This document shows positions 25,502 through 33,580 of a DNA stretch of 64,000 nucleotides, piece by piece (positions within the stretch are counted from its first letter, which is position 1; every line of letters begins with the position of its first letter). The notes beneath the pieces are model-generated. The model did not search any database, was not told where the DNA came from, and saw only the letters and a list, made by a program, of their open reading frames with translations. The position numbers and the translations under genes are program-made. Source of the DNA: Exiguobacterium sp018617385. GTDB taxonomy: Bacteria > Bacillota > Bacilli > Exiguobacteriales > Exiguobacteriaceae. Location of the stretch: positions 558,001-622,000 of the forward strand of contig NZ_JACSKA010000001.1 of the NCBI RefSeq assembly GCF_018617385.1, given 5' to 3'.

Positions 25502-26866
25502 ATGCTACCAGTGAAAAAGAATGATCGTCTCGATGTCCACGTCCACGACCTGACCCACGAAGGGGCGGGTGTGGCACGTGTCGACGGCTATACGCTGTTC
25601 GTGCCGAACGCGTTGCCGGGAGAGACGGTCGAAATCGTCGTGACGAAGACGAACAAGCAGTACGGGTTCGCCCGATTGTTGAACGTGAAAGAAGCGAGCG
25701 CGGACCGCGTCGAGCCACCGTGCCCGATCTTTTATCAATGTGGCGGCTGTCAGCTGCAACACTTCAGTTATGAAGGGCAACTTCGCCAGAAGCGAGAACG
25801 CGTCGTCGACGCGCTCAAGCGTCTCGGTCAGTTCGACGTGCCGGTCCATGACACGATCGGGATGCCAGAACCTTGGCGCTACCGCAACAAGGCACAAGTC
25901 CCGTTCAAACAAGAAGGGGACCGTCTCGTCTCAGGTTTCTATCGCCCTCGTTCCCATGACATCGTCGAGATGAGCGAATGTTTGATTCAAGATGAGCGCA
26001 ATGACAAGGCGATCCAAGTCGTGCGTGATGTATTGGACGCACGTGGTGTGCCGGCGTATGACGAGAAGACAGGACGTGGGGTCATCCGTCACGTCATGGC
26101 CCGTTACGGGTACCATTCGGGTGAACTGATGATCGTCCTGATCACGAAGACAACGAAACTAAAAGGCGTGAATGAGATTGTCGCCGATATCGTCGAACGT
26201 CTCCCGGACGTGACGTCGATCATGCAAAACGTCAACCCGGACAAGACGAACGTCATCCTCGGGGCGACGAACAAGTTGCTCTACGGCCATGAAACGATTG
26301 AGGATAAAATCGCGGGACTCACGTTCACGATTTCTCCGCACTCGTTCTTCCAAGTCAATCCGGTCCAAACGGAGAAGTTGTACGGGAAGGCGCTGGAGTA
26401 CGCACAACTGTCAGGTACGGAACAAGTCGTCGATGCCTATTGCGGCATCGGGACGATCAGTCTCTTCCTCGCTCGGAAAGCGGCACACGTGTATGGCGTT
26501 GAAGTCGTACCGGAAGCGATTGAAGACGCGAAACAGAATGCGCTCGTCAATGAGATCGACAACGTGACGTACGCATGTGGTGCAGCGGAAGATGTGCTTC
26601 CACAGTGGAAGAAAGATGGCGTGAACCCGGACGTCATCGTCGTCGATCCACCACGTAAAGGCTGTGCCGAATCGTTCCTTGAGACGATGGTCGAGATGGG
26701 ACCGAAGCGAATCGTATATGTCTCGTGTAATGTTGCGACACAAGCGCGCGATATGCGTTACCTCGCCGACCATGGCTATCGCTTGATGGAAGTGACACCG
26801 GTCGACATGTTCCCGCATACGGCGCATGTGGAAACGGTGGCGTGGTTGGAGAAAATTGAAAAGTAA
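25502..26866 (+). CDS. rlmD: 23S rRNA (uracil-5-)-methyltransferase RlmD/RlmCD (RumA family)
   Basis: The 454-residue protein has an N-terminal TRAM domain (about 5-62) and iron-sulfur cluster cysteines in CPIFYQCGGC plus SEC. The methyltransferase core has DAYCGIGTISLFL and the catalytic cysteine in YVSCNVATQARD. The Bacillus homologue YefA (RlmCD) methylates two 23S uridines. The ATG at 25502 follows GGAAGGAG. Its 3' end is an island boundary: a diverged second copy of the last 12 codons lies at 30654-30692, so the stop region here may have been supplied by incoming DNA. Confidence 0.96.
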   Translation: MLPVKKNDRLDVHVHDLTHEGAGVARVDGYTLFVPNALPGETVEIVVTKTNKQYGFARLLNVKEASADRVEPPCPIFYQCGGCQLQHFSYEGQLRQKRERVVDALKRLGQFDVPVHDTIGMPEPWRYRNKAQVPFKQEGDRLVSGFYRPRSHDIVEMSECLIQDERNDKAIQVVRDVLDARGVPAYDEKTGRGVIRHVMARYGYHSGELMIVLITKTTKLKGVNEIVADIVERLPDVTSIMQNVNPDKTNVILGATNKLLYGHETIEDKIAGLTFTISPHSFFQVNPVQTEKLYGKALEYAQLSGTEQVVDAYCGIGTISLFLARKAAHVYGVEVVPEAIEDAKQNALVNEIDNVTYACGAAEDVLPQWKKDGVNPDVIVVDPPRKGCAESFLETMVEMGPKRIVYVSCNVATQARDMRYLADHGYRLMEVTPVDMFPHTAHVETVAWLEKIEK

Positions 26867-26888
26867 GCTTGAAAAGTACATGGTAGAT

Positions 26889-26945
26889 AAGGGGTTTTTA
26901 AGGTTTTGGGTTGGACTCAAGACTTTAAAAACCTCTTTTTATTTA
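26889..26945 (+). terminator. Terminator after rlmD
   Basis: An AGGGGTTTTTAA-type arm with complementary TTAAAAACCTCT and a following T-run, with a 22-nt apical region. Confidence 0.75.
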
Positions 26946-27318
26946 TTCATCGGAAATATATTCAGAAGACTTCTTGCTGTACGGAAAGACATCACTACTT
27001 GGTAAAAAGAGTTGAGGTTAATGCTGGTGAGTTAACAAGTTGAACATAATATGTGCATGATTTAAAGGGGTAAACAAATGAGTGAAGAATCAAAAAATGG
27101 ATATCGAATGCCACCAAACATTACCTTTCATAGCCGCATATCAAATAATATCTTCTTTTTAGAGCATCATTCTGTGTAACTTGTCGATAATAAAGAATGG
27201 AATGATTTTCTACATAATACACGATAAAGGGACAGAAGTACGTAATGATTGATGCGTTTAAAGTAGTAAACAATGAATGAACGTTTATCAAAAAAATGAA
27301 TCTATATGGAGACAAACG
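26946..27318. other. AT-rich upstream region of the DUF262 pair
   Basis: About 370 nt with no full-length gene. It contains the 33-codon ORF at 27078 and otherwise looks like decayed or regulatory DNA. Confidence 0.4.
27078..27179 (+). pseudogene. Small ORF or truncated gene start, 33 codons
   Basis: ATG at 27078 has AAAGGGG 6 nt upstream, a strong ribosome binding site. The product begins MSEESKNGYRMPPN, which looks like the N-terminus of a normal protein, then changes character and stops. I read it as the 5' stub of a deleted gene in the island, but a genuine micro-protein cannot be excluded. Family unknown. Confidence 0.4.
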
Positions 27319-28626
27319 ATGAGTAAAATTATCTTTTCAGTGCAATCAATAGTAGAAGTCCTGCAAAATGGACATCTTAAAATCCCAGAGTATCAGCGAC
27401 CATATAAATGGGAACGTAGGCATATTCGCAACCTTTTTTATGATATACGAGAAGCTATTGATAAGAACGTGAGTGAGTATCGAATCGGCTCGATCATTTT
27501 GCATCATAAAGACAATGAAAATATAGATATCGTGGATGGACAGCAACGTTTGATTTCAATTTCATTATTTCTGTATTTTGCCGCAAAAGACAATCTGCCT
27601 GACGGTGCTAGCAACTTACTAAACGCAAATTACATAGGCGCCTCACAGCTTCACGCAAAAGAAAACTATGATGAATGGCGTATTCTTTGTGGATTAATTT
27701 CGAAAGAAGAGGTCGACGTCATCAGCAACTTTATGATGACTCATTGCAAAGTTTCCGTCATCGAGATGCCATCAGAAGGTTTAACAGAAGCTTTTCAACT
27801 GTTTGATTCTCAAAATAACCGTGGCAAGGCCTTAGAACCTCACGATTTGCTGAAAGCCTATCATTTACGATCAATTAAAGATCCGACAGAACGCACCATC
27901 GAAAAATGGGAAGAATTTGTTAACGACAAAGAATTTAATCTTCGCGATTTATTTGATAAGCATTTATTTAGAATAAGACGTTGGGTAAACGGTGATTCAG
28001 GATTGTCTCAAAAAAAGTATGGCAATGAATTAAAATTCACTGAGCGTTTTATTGATGATTTCAAGGGTGTTGACCTTCAAAATGCGTCATATCCCTACTT
28101 GCGGTTATACGAAGAATTACGTAAACACGAAATTGGATTCCCTAATTCGATTTGTATGCCAATAATTAATGGGAATGCCTTCTTTGATTTTATCGAATTC
28201 TCATATGGTCTTTTCAAAGATAATTTCTATAAGGACAGTATAATAGACGGCTTTCTTTCCGATGAACTCCAAGAGATCCTGAACAGCAAGAAAAGCAAAT
28301 ATTCCAGAAACATCAATCTATTCACTAACCTACTCGCAACATTTATAGATCGTTTTGGAGCGGAAGCACTCGACCGAGAAACGTGTGAGAAGATTTTTGT
28401 CTGGGCGTTTTATCCAAGAACTGCTGCAAAAGCAATATACGATACCACACTCGCAAATTATGCAGCGAGCGGAACATTCCAAAAGAAAAAAAGTCAGAAA
28501 CTGTTTCAAGAATTAGCGGTTTCGGCTACTCCGCGTGAATTTGTTGCACGAATTGATACTGATCTACTTGGCAATCTAACTGCTTCAGACATTGTAAATA
28601 AGCTTAATCAGGAGACGAAAAGGTGA
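27319..28626 (+). CDS. DUF262 domain protein (GmrS-like), first gene of the pair
   Basis: The 435-residue protein has the DUF262 signatures KIPEYQRPYKW (YQR 25-27) and DIVDGQQR (DGQQR 73-77), and a FDSQNNRGKALEPHDLLKAYHL block. DUF262 has a ParB/sulfiredoxin-like fold; in GmrSD-type type IV restriction enzymes it binds and hydrolyses nucleotide to drive cleavage of modified DNA. No HNH/DUF1524 motif is seen in its C-terminal half. GGAGA lies 6 nt before the ATG. It overlaps the next gene by 4 nt. The gene is clearly more AT-rich than the core genome. Confidence 0.8.
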   Translation: MSKIIFSVQSIVEVLQNGHLKIPEYQRPYKWERRHIRNLFYDIREAIDKNVSEYRIGSIILHHKDNENIDIVDGQQRLISISLFLYFAAKDNLPDGASNLLNANYIGASQLHAKENYDEWRILCGLISKEEVDVISNFMMTHCKVSVIEMPSEGLTEAFQLFDSQNNRGKALEPHDLLKAYHLRSIKDPTERTIEKWEEFVNDKEFNLRDLFDKHLFRIRRWVNGDSGLSQKKYGNELKFTERFIDDFKGVDLQNASYPYLRLYEELRKHEIGFPNSICMPIINGNAFFDFIEFSYGLFKDNFYKDSIIDGFLSDELQEILNSKKSKYSRNINLFTNLLATFIDRFGAEALDRETCEKIFVWAFYPRTAAKAIYDTTLANYAASGTFQKKKSQKLFQELAVSATPREFVARIDTDLLGNLTASDIVNKLNQETKR

Positions 28627-30569
28627 ACAATCCTCTATCTATATTTGATTTACTGAATGATAATAGCTATTCAGTCCCACTGTATCAACGAAATTTTGCG
28701 TGGACTGACGTAGAAATCACACAACTGATAATAGATGTACTCGATTCGATTAAAGAAGGTCGTTCCGAGTATTTTATAGGCACTCTCGTCGTAAGTAAGG
28801 ATGGGGACGAATACTCAATCATCGATGGGCAACAGCGATTTACTTCTATACTCCTGATTGCTCTTGCGATTCAAAATGAATATGCTCCTTCCACAGAGTT
28901 CGTTAAAAAAATCAATTTGTGCTTTTCAGCACGAAAAGGATCCAATGATACGTTAAAAAGTTTATTTTTAAACGAAAGCATAACTGAAGAAACGTCAGGC
29001 AATGAATTACGACGTGGTTATAATGAAACAGTGAGTGCTCTGAAAGAACATATAGGTTCTAATGACTATCGAAACATTTCAATTGAAACATTCTATCGAT
29101 ACCTTTTCCGAAATGTGAAAATTTTTATTAGTGAGATGCCTGAAAACTTAGATGTTAAACTATATTTCGAACGATTCAATTCACGCGGTGAACAATTGGA
29201 ATATCATGAAACTATAAAAGCTGAGCTAATGCAACGACTTGTTGCAGAAGGAGTCGCATTTGCCAAAGTTCAAAAATTCGCTAAAATTTGGGATGCTTGT
29301 TCCGAATTCGAAACCCCTTGTATTCAGTTCTTCAATAAAAAAACAAAGGGATCAGATGCTGACGAAGAACGAGAAAAAGTATTTAATTGCGAGTGGAGTG
29401 AATATGAACCAGGAAAGAATTCTTGGAGGTATGGATATAATCTTAAAAATATCTATTCGAATATGGTCGTTAACAAGGAAAATAAAAAATCGCTCATTAG
29501 CGCCATTGACGAAACGTCTATGAATAGTGCTGATGCAGATGTTCAATCTACAGGTAACGAGAATTCCAATAAATATCGATGTATTGTGAATTTCAATACA
29601 TTTCTTTATTATGTGTTGTATTTGACTGATCATGTAGAAGAGGACTCAATCCACTTGGATGATAAAAAATTGAAATCAGCTTTTAAAGTATCTTCAAGAG
29701 ATAGTCGATGGATACTGAGATTCGGGGAAAATTTACTGAAAGCGAAATTTATTTTTGATAATTTGATCATCCGGAATTCTCTTGAAACGACTAATAGGCG
29801 CAAAGAGGGAGAATGGTTTCTACAAAAATCCTATCGCGAAGACAAGAACGAAAAAGCGAGAGGGCATTTATATGTTCAAACGCGATTTGATAAAAATTCT
29901 TTTCCGACCAATAATCACGAAATATTGATGTTGCAATCAATGTTTGCGGTCACATTTACAGCTTATAAAGATACTAAATGGCTATATTCAACGCTCAAAT
30001 TTTTATTCGAACATGCAGACGAGTTAAATGAGGCTGACTTCGGTAAAAAATTCTCTACCTTTCTAGAGTCTATGTCTAAGAAATTTGCAAAAGAAAGAAT
30101 ATGTAATAATGGCGAACTTGATGCTCACAGTTTAAGGTACAATCATTTTGTGCCTGTATATGCTTTCAACTTAACCGACTATGTGTTATGGAAAAACAGA
30201 GAAAAGTTGAAATCAGACTATACTACCATCAAGTTTGATGATTTCCACTTTACATATAGACGTTCAATTGAGCATTGGTATCCGCAAAATCCAAACGTAA
30301 CCGAAGGAAAATCGAAAATGTCTGATGATTTGCTACACTGCTTCGGGAATCTATGTTTGATTGTGGCTAGTCAGAATTCTTCATTCGGTAATCTTGATCC
30401 ACTTGCGAAACTAGAGAATTGGCGAAATATTTTTTCGACTCAAAGTCTGAAGTTACAAATGATGGCAGTAAGAAGCAAAAATTTTGGTGTTTGGAATGAA
30501 ACGAAACGTAATGAAATTTTAGATATGGAAAATGATATGTTGCAGCTGCTGAGCGAATACATCTATTGA
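28623..30569 (+). CDS. DUF262 + DUF1524-like HNH protein (GmrSD-like), second gene of the pair
   Basis: The 648-residue protein starts with GTG (GGAGA 9 nt upstream), overlapping the previous stop. The N-terminal DUF262 domain has VPLYQRNFAW (YQR 21-23), IIDGQQRFTSI (DGQQR 68-72) and LYFERFNSRGEQLEYHE. The C-terminus has EHWYPQ (H551 to Q555) and LLHCFGNLCLI, which fit the His-Me finger pattern of DUF1524, the nuclease part of GmrD and SspE-type proteins. The pair thus looks like an anti-phage module with a nuclease subunit and a nuclease-less partner. Target modification, if any, is unknown. Confidence 0.8.
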   Translation: MNNPLSIFDLLNDNSYSVPLYQRNFAWTDVEITQLIIDVLDSIKEGRSEYFIGTLVVSKDGDEYSIIDGQQRFTSILLIALAIQNEYAPSTEFVKKINLCFSARKGSNDTLKSLFLNESITEETSGNELRRGYNETVSALKEHIGSNDYRNISIETFYRYLFRNVKIFISEMPENLDVKLYFERFNSRGEQLEYHETIKAELMQRLVAEGVAFAKVQKFAKIWDACSEFETPCIQFFNKKTKGSDADEEREKVFNCEWSEYEPGKNSWRYGYNLKNIYSNMVVNKENKKSLISAIDETSMNSADADVQSTGNENSNKYRCIVNFNTFLYYVLYLTDHVEEDSIHLDDKKLKSAFKVSSRDSRWILRFGENLLKAKFIFDNLIIRNSLETTNRRKEGEWFLQKSYREDKNEKARGHLYVQTRFDKNSFPTNNHEILMLQSMFAVTFTAYKDTKWLYSTLKFLFEHADELNEADFGKKFSTFLESMSKKFAKERICNNGELDAHSLRYNHFVPVYAFNLTDYVLWKNREKLKSDYTTIKFDDFHFTYRRSIEHWYPQNPNVTEGKSKMSDDLLHCFGNLCLIVASQNSSFGNLDPLAKLENWRNIFSTQSLKLQMMAVRSKNFGVWNETKRNEILDMENDMLQLLSEYIY

Positions 30570-30653
30570 GTTTTTTGCTGGAAAAATAGTTTACAGTGCA
30601 AGATGTAAGGATGAAAGTCTTTTGTCATTTTTTATAATGTAAAGCCAATCATG

Positions 30654-30692
30654 CACGTCGAGACGGTAGCTTGGTTGGAAAAAGTAGAATAA
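30654..30692 (+). pseudogene. Second, diverged copy of the rlmD 3' end
   Basis: In frame this reads HVETVAWLEKVE followed by a stop, against HVETVAWLEKIEK at the end of rlmD (26828-26866). The two copies differ almost only at wobble positions, so they are homologous coding sequence that diverged under selection, not a recent target-site duplication. It marks the right border of the DUF262 island. It has no start codon or ribosome binding site of its own. Confidence 0.8.
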
Positions 30693-30701
30693 GATGAATG
30701 T

Positions 30702-30739
30702 ATCATGCCTTCGATTGACTCAATCGGGGGCTTTTTTTG
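30702..30739 (+). terminator. Terminator after the rlmD remnant
   Basis: GCCTTCGATTGA / TCAATCGGGGGC-type stem with seven T. Its position right after the remnant suggests it is the original rlmD terminator. Confidence 0.7.
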
Positions 30740-30764
30740 CAAACAGCCGAAAGGGGAGTCGGAG

Positions 30765-31358
30765 ATGAGGAAAATCATTGTACTTGAACATCTGTCATTG
30801 GACGGTGTCATTCAAGCACCGGGTGGGAAGGAAGAAGATTTGAGTGGGGATTTCATGCATGGGGGATGGACGGATCCGTTTTCGAGTCAAGAGCTTGGCA
30901 TTTGGATTCGGACGCAAATGCACAGTGAGTTTGATCTGTTGCTCGGTCGAAAGACTTATGATCAGTGGGCGAGTTATTGGCCAAATCACGATGACGTCTG
31001 GCCGGAAGCCAACCGGGCGATGAAGTATGTGGTCACGCGGCAGTCAACGGACTCACGATGGGAATCAACGACGTTTCTGACAGAGCCAGTCGAAGCGTTG
31101 AAACGACTCAAACAAGAAGAGGGCCCCGATTTACACGTCTGGGGAAGCAGCGAACTTGTGCATACGCTACTTGCGAACGACCTCATCGATGAATACCGAT
31201 TGATCGTGTATCCTATCATCATCGGTTTAGGCAAACGACTTTTCCCAGACGGCAACATCTTGCCACTGCAACTTGACGTGATCGAGCAACAGCTGATGCC
31301 GAATGGGGTCCATGTCGTTCGGTATGGACGCCTTCAATCGGAAGGAGAGAAGAGATGA
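30765..31358 (+). CDS. Dihydrofolate-reductase-like protein (RibD C-terminal domain family)
   Basis: The 197-residue protein is the stand-alone RibD-C/DHFR-like fold: IIVLEHLSLDGVIQAPGG at the start, LLLGRKTYDQWASYWP in the middle and a strand-rich end (DLIDEYRLIVYPIIIGLGKRLF). Such proteins are common in Bacilli, and their substrate is mostly unknown. Start at 30765 follows AAGGGGAG. It overlaps the acetyltransferase gene by 4 nt. Confidence 0.9.
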   Translation: MRKIIVLEHLSLDGVIQAPGGKEEDLSGDFMHGGWTDPFSSQELGIWIRTQMHSEFDLLLGRKTYDQWASYWPNHDDVWPEANRAMKYVVTRQSTDSRWESTTFLTEPVEALKRLKQEEGPDLHVWGSSELVHTLLANDLIDEYRLIVYPIIIGLGKRLFPDGNILPLQLDVIEQQLMPNGVHVVRYGRLQSEGEKR

Positions 31359-31888
31359 GAATCGAGCAATACCTCGAGATGACCGTTTCAGAATCGATGG
31401 ATAAGGAGTTGACCGAGCTACTGCAACACGCGTTTCCTTCCATCTATCCGAATCGTCGCTACTTCAAGCAGTTGCCCCATCTCCGACTCATCGCGTATGA
31501 AGACGAACGGATCATTGGCCAAGTCGGGCTGGATTTTCGTGTGATGAATGTGGACGGAGAACCGATTCACGTGCTCGGCATCATCGATCTGTGTGTCCGG
31601 GAAGAAGTTCGAGGACGTGGGGTCGGACGGGCGCTGATGGAAAAAGTCATTGCTCTTGGGGAAACATACCCCATCGATTTTCTTCTGTTATTCGCAGACC
31701 GACCAGACCTCTACGAACGCATCGGGTTTCACACGGTATCTAACACATGCATGTGGCTTCAAATCAATGACGAGAACCAAACGACACGTGGGATTGGGGA
31801 AGCACATTTTGAAGAATTGATGATTCGTCAGGTGGGAGACAAACGATGGACCGAAGGAACACTCGATTTACTCGGATACTTATACTAG
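31355..31888 (+). CDS. GNAT family N-acetyltransferase
   Basis: The 177-residue protein has the acetyl-CoA binding motif A in LCVREEVRGRGVGRALMEKV (about 84-103) and a GNAT-typical DLYERIGFHTV segment. Substrate unknown; the form resembles small-molecule acetyltransferases rather than ribosomal ones. Translationally coupled to the upstream reductase gene, with AAGGAGAG before the ATG. Confidence 0.88.
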   Translation: MRIEQYLEMTVSESMDKELTELLQHAFPSIYPNRRYFKQLPHLRLIAYEDERIIGQVGLDFRVMNVDGEPIHVLGIIDLCVREEVRGRGVGRALMEKVIALGETYPIDFLLLFADRPDLYERIGFHTVSNTCMWLQINDENQTTRGIGEAHFEELMIRQVGDKRWTEGTLDLLGYLY

Positions 31889-31898
31889 GAGGGTCTAG

Positions 31899-32516
31899 AT
31901 GAACCGTGAACAGGTGACAGACGTGTATGAAACGTATGCACAAAAAATCGGGGACCGAAAACAAGTGTATGAAACGATTGCTGATACTTTTAACGTAAAG
32001 CGGGCGCTCTATCCGGGAAGTCACGTCGACGTCGCCCCTTCCCTCGTCATCCCTCACGTCATCTATGTCGACAGCTTCAAAGGGACGATTCGTTTCTTCA
32101 AGCAAATTGAAACGGTGCAGGAGCTGATGGATCAACGAAAGGAATATGATGAGCCGTGTACGATTGAATTTTTTGGTCAGGACTATACGCAGCCGCTCGA
32201 CATCGAACCCGTTGACTTGATCATCTCGCAATATGCGGGGTTTGTCGGTCAGGCGACGAAACACTATTTGAAGCCGGGTGGCATTTTGCTCTGTAACGAT
32301 AGCCATGGAGATGCGACGTTGGCGCGATTCGATGAAACGTTCGAGCTGATTGGGGTCATGGGAAGTACAAATGAACTCATTCAGACAGGGCTCGACGATT
32401 ATTTCCGATTGCCGAAAGGGAAAGACGTGGATGTAGCCGAAGTGAGGAAGACGATGAAGGGACCGAGTTATTTAAAGGCAGTTGAGCATTATGTGTTTCA
32501 AAAAAGGAGGGATTGA
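31899..32516 (+). CDS. Hypothetical protein, methyltransferase-like fold
   Basis: The 205-residue soluble protein has a Rossmann-like pattern (ALYPGSHVDVAPSLVIPHVIYVD, then PVDLIISQYAGF and LKPGGILLCNDSHGDA) that resembles class I SAM-dependent methyltransferases with a degenerate glycine loop. I do not recognise a named family. AGGAGG precedes the ATG and it is packed between the acetyltransferase and the next gene, so it is probably co-transcribed. Confidence 0.6.
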   Translation: MNREQVTDVYETYAQKIGDRKQVYETIADTFNVKRALYPGSHVDVAPSLVIPHVIYVDSFKGTIRFFKQIETVQELMDQRKEYDEPCTIEFFGQDYTQPLDIEPVDLIISQYAGFVGQATKHYLKPGGILLCNDSHGDATLARFDETFELIGVMGSTNELIQTGLDDYFRLPKGKDVDVAEVRKTMKGPSYLKAVEHYVFQKRRD

Positions 32517-32957
32517 ATGAAGCAATATACGATTCGAACTCGTAACGTCCCGCTTTCCCTGCATGATGCGGTCATCACAGAAGCGACTGTGACGGGTTCG
32601 ACAATCCGTCTCGTCTTTGCGGATGGGATTCGTGACTTGTTCAAGAAGGAAGCGGTATGGACGGGTCGTGCCACCGTGACCATCTCGAACGTGGACCGGG
32701 ATTCTTCGTCGCTCGTCCGCTTTGGTGAATCCACTTATTCGGTGTGTCCAATCGAACAATTGAGCCAGTTCGTTCAAATGGGGCGCTTCGAGATCGTCGA
32801 TGAACTGTACGGGTATCGGCAACTGTTGTTCCGTTGCATGTGGTTGACGGATACGACGTGTGAAGCGGTGGAGCTGAGTCTATCCCATGCAAGTGAGCTC
32901 GTCATCCGATGGGAAGACGAGCCGGTCGAAGCGATGTATGAATCTGAATCATTTTGA
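32517..32957 (+). CDS. Hypothetical protein, 146 aa
   Basis: This beta-rich soluble protein has no motif I recognise and no signal peptide. It begins immediately after the stop of the methyltransferase-like gene, with AAAGGAGG inside that gene's end, and its 3' end overlaps the convergent kinase-like gene by 9 nt. Probably last gene of the 30765-32957 unit. Confidence 0.7.
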   Translation: MKQYTIRTRNVPLSLHDAVITEATVTGSTIRLVFADGIRDLFKKEAVWTGRATVTISNVDRDSSSLVRFGESTYSVCPIEQLSQFVQMGRFEIVDELYGYRQLLFRCMWLTDTTCEAVELSLSHASELVIRWEDEPVEAMYESESF

Positions 32958-33476
32958 GGAAAGTGTGAGACCGACGTGATTGGCGACCGCTAGCGCAACT
33001 TCTGACTTCGAGCGATGGTCGGTCATAATTTTTTCTGCACGGATGTCAGATTCGAATGCGGACTGGCAGCGGTCAATCTGCGCTTTGCCCCAAGAGTTGA
33101 ACCATTCGAAGCGTTTATTCAGTCGCTTCACGAGCGTCTGTCGATTCGCTTCAAGGATGAGGTGACGTACGTCGACACCGTCTCGCTGAAGTCGACCGAT
33201 GATTTCATCTACATACGTTGCGTCCACCAGTGTCATCGGAACGAGGATGACCCCATCGAAGGACGTGGCAATCTTCGACAGCATTCGATAGTTGAAATCC
33301 CTCCATTCCGAATGGTGCTGAAAATCGGGCTTTTGAAGGCTCTCTGGTAATTGATCCCGAATGAAAAAGCCGACCTGTTCCGGGTCATAGAGAAACGCGT
33401 TCGGCAATTGTTTCTCAAGTATCTTGGCACAGGTTGTCTTGCCCGAACCGAATGCACCGTTAATCCACAAAATCAT
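32949..33476 (-). CDS. P-loop kinase-like ATPase (TmrB type)
   Basis: The 175-residue protein begins MILWINGAFGSGKTT with Walker A at 7-14, and has YDPEQVGFFIRDQLP and a C-terminal helical lid, as in the small AAA/nucleotide-kinase proteins related to tunicamycin resistance protein TmrB. I start at 33476, nine bases after GAAAGG; longer versions have the ribosome binding site inside the frame. Substrate unknown. Confidence 0.8.
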   Translation of the reverse strand: MILWINGAFGSGKTTCAKILEKQLPNAFLYDPEQVGFFIRDQLPESLQKPDFQHHSEWRDFNYRMLSKIATSFDGVILVPMTLVDATYVDEIIGRLQRDGVDVRHLILEANRQTLVKRLNKRFEWFNSWGKAQIDRCQSAFESDIRAEKIMTDHRSKSEVALAVANHVGLTLSSK

Positions 33477-33529
33477 TGTCATCATCCTTTCGTGTTTATA
33501 TTCTCTACGATTACAATGGAGTCCTACAA

Positions 33530-33580
33530 AAAACACCCCATAGTAGCGGAATTCGAATTCCATCTACTATGGGGTGTTGT
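33530..33580. terminator. Long perfect hairpin, bidirectional terminator
   Basis: A 14-bp stem (ACACCCCATAGTAG / CTACTATGGGGTGT) encloses a further palindromic GGAATTCGAATTCC. It lies between the stop of the DUF5692-like gene and the start of the kinase-like gene on the minus strand. Confidence 0.75.

Larger units (their letters stand above)
26867..30692. mobile_element. AT-rich island inserted at the 3' end of rlmD
   Basis: From the rlmD stop to a second diverged copy of the rlmD C-terminus, base composition falls well below the flanks and codon use changes to AT-rich codons. Content: a terminator, a broken or very small ORF, and two overlapping DUF262 genes. No integrase, recombinase or clean direct repeat is visible, so the entry route (homologous recombination or site-specific insertion) is open. 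Island borders are inferred from composition and from the duplicated rlmD end. Confidence 0.65.

Noticed and set aside
27121..27315. 64-codon minus-strand ORF in the DUF262 island
   Set aside because: No ribosome binding site, and low-complexity AT-rich coding; more likely chance in AT-rich DNA.
30654..30692. Interpretation of the rlmD tail copies as att sites or a target-site duplication
   Set aside because: The copies differ at most wobble positions, and no integrase is present; a site-specific recombination core would be identical.
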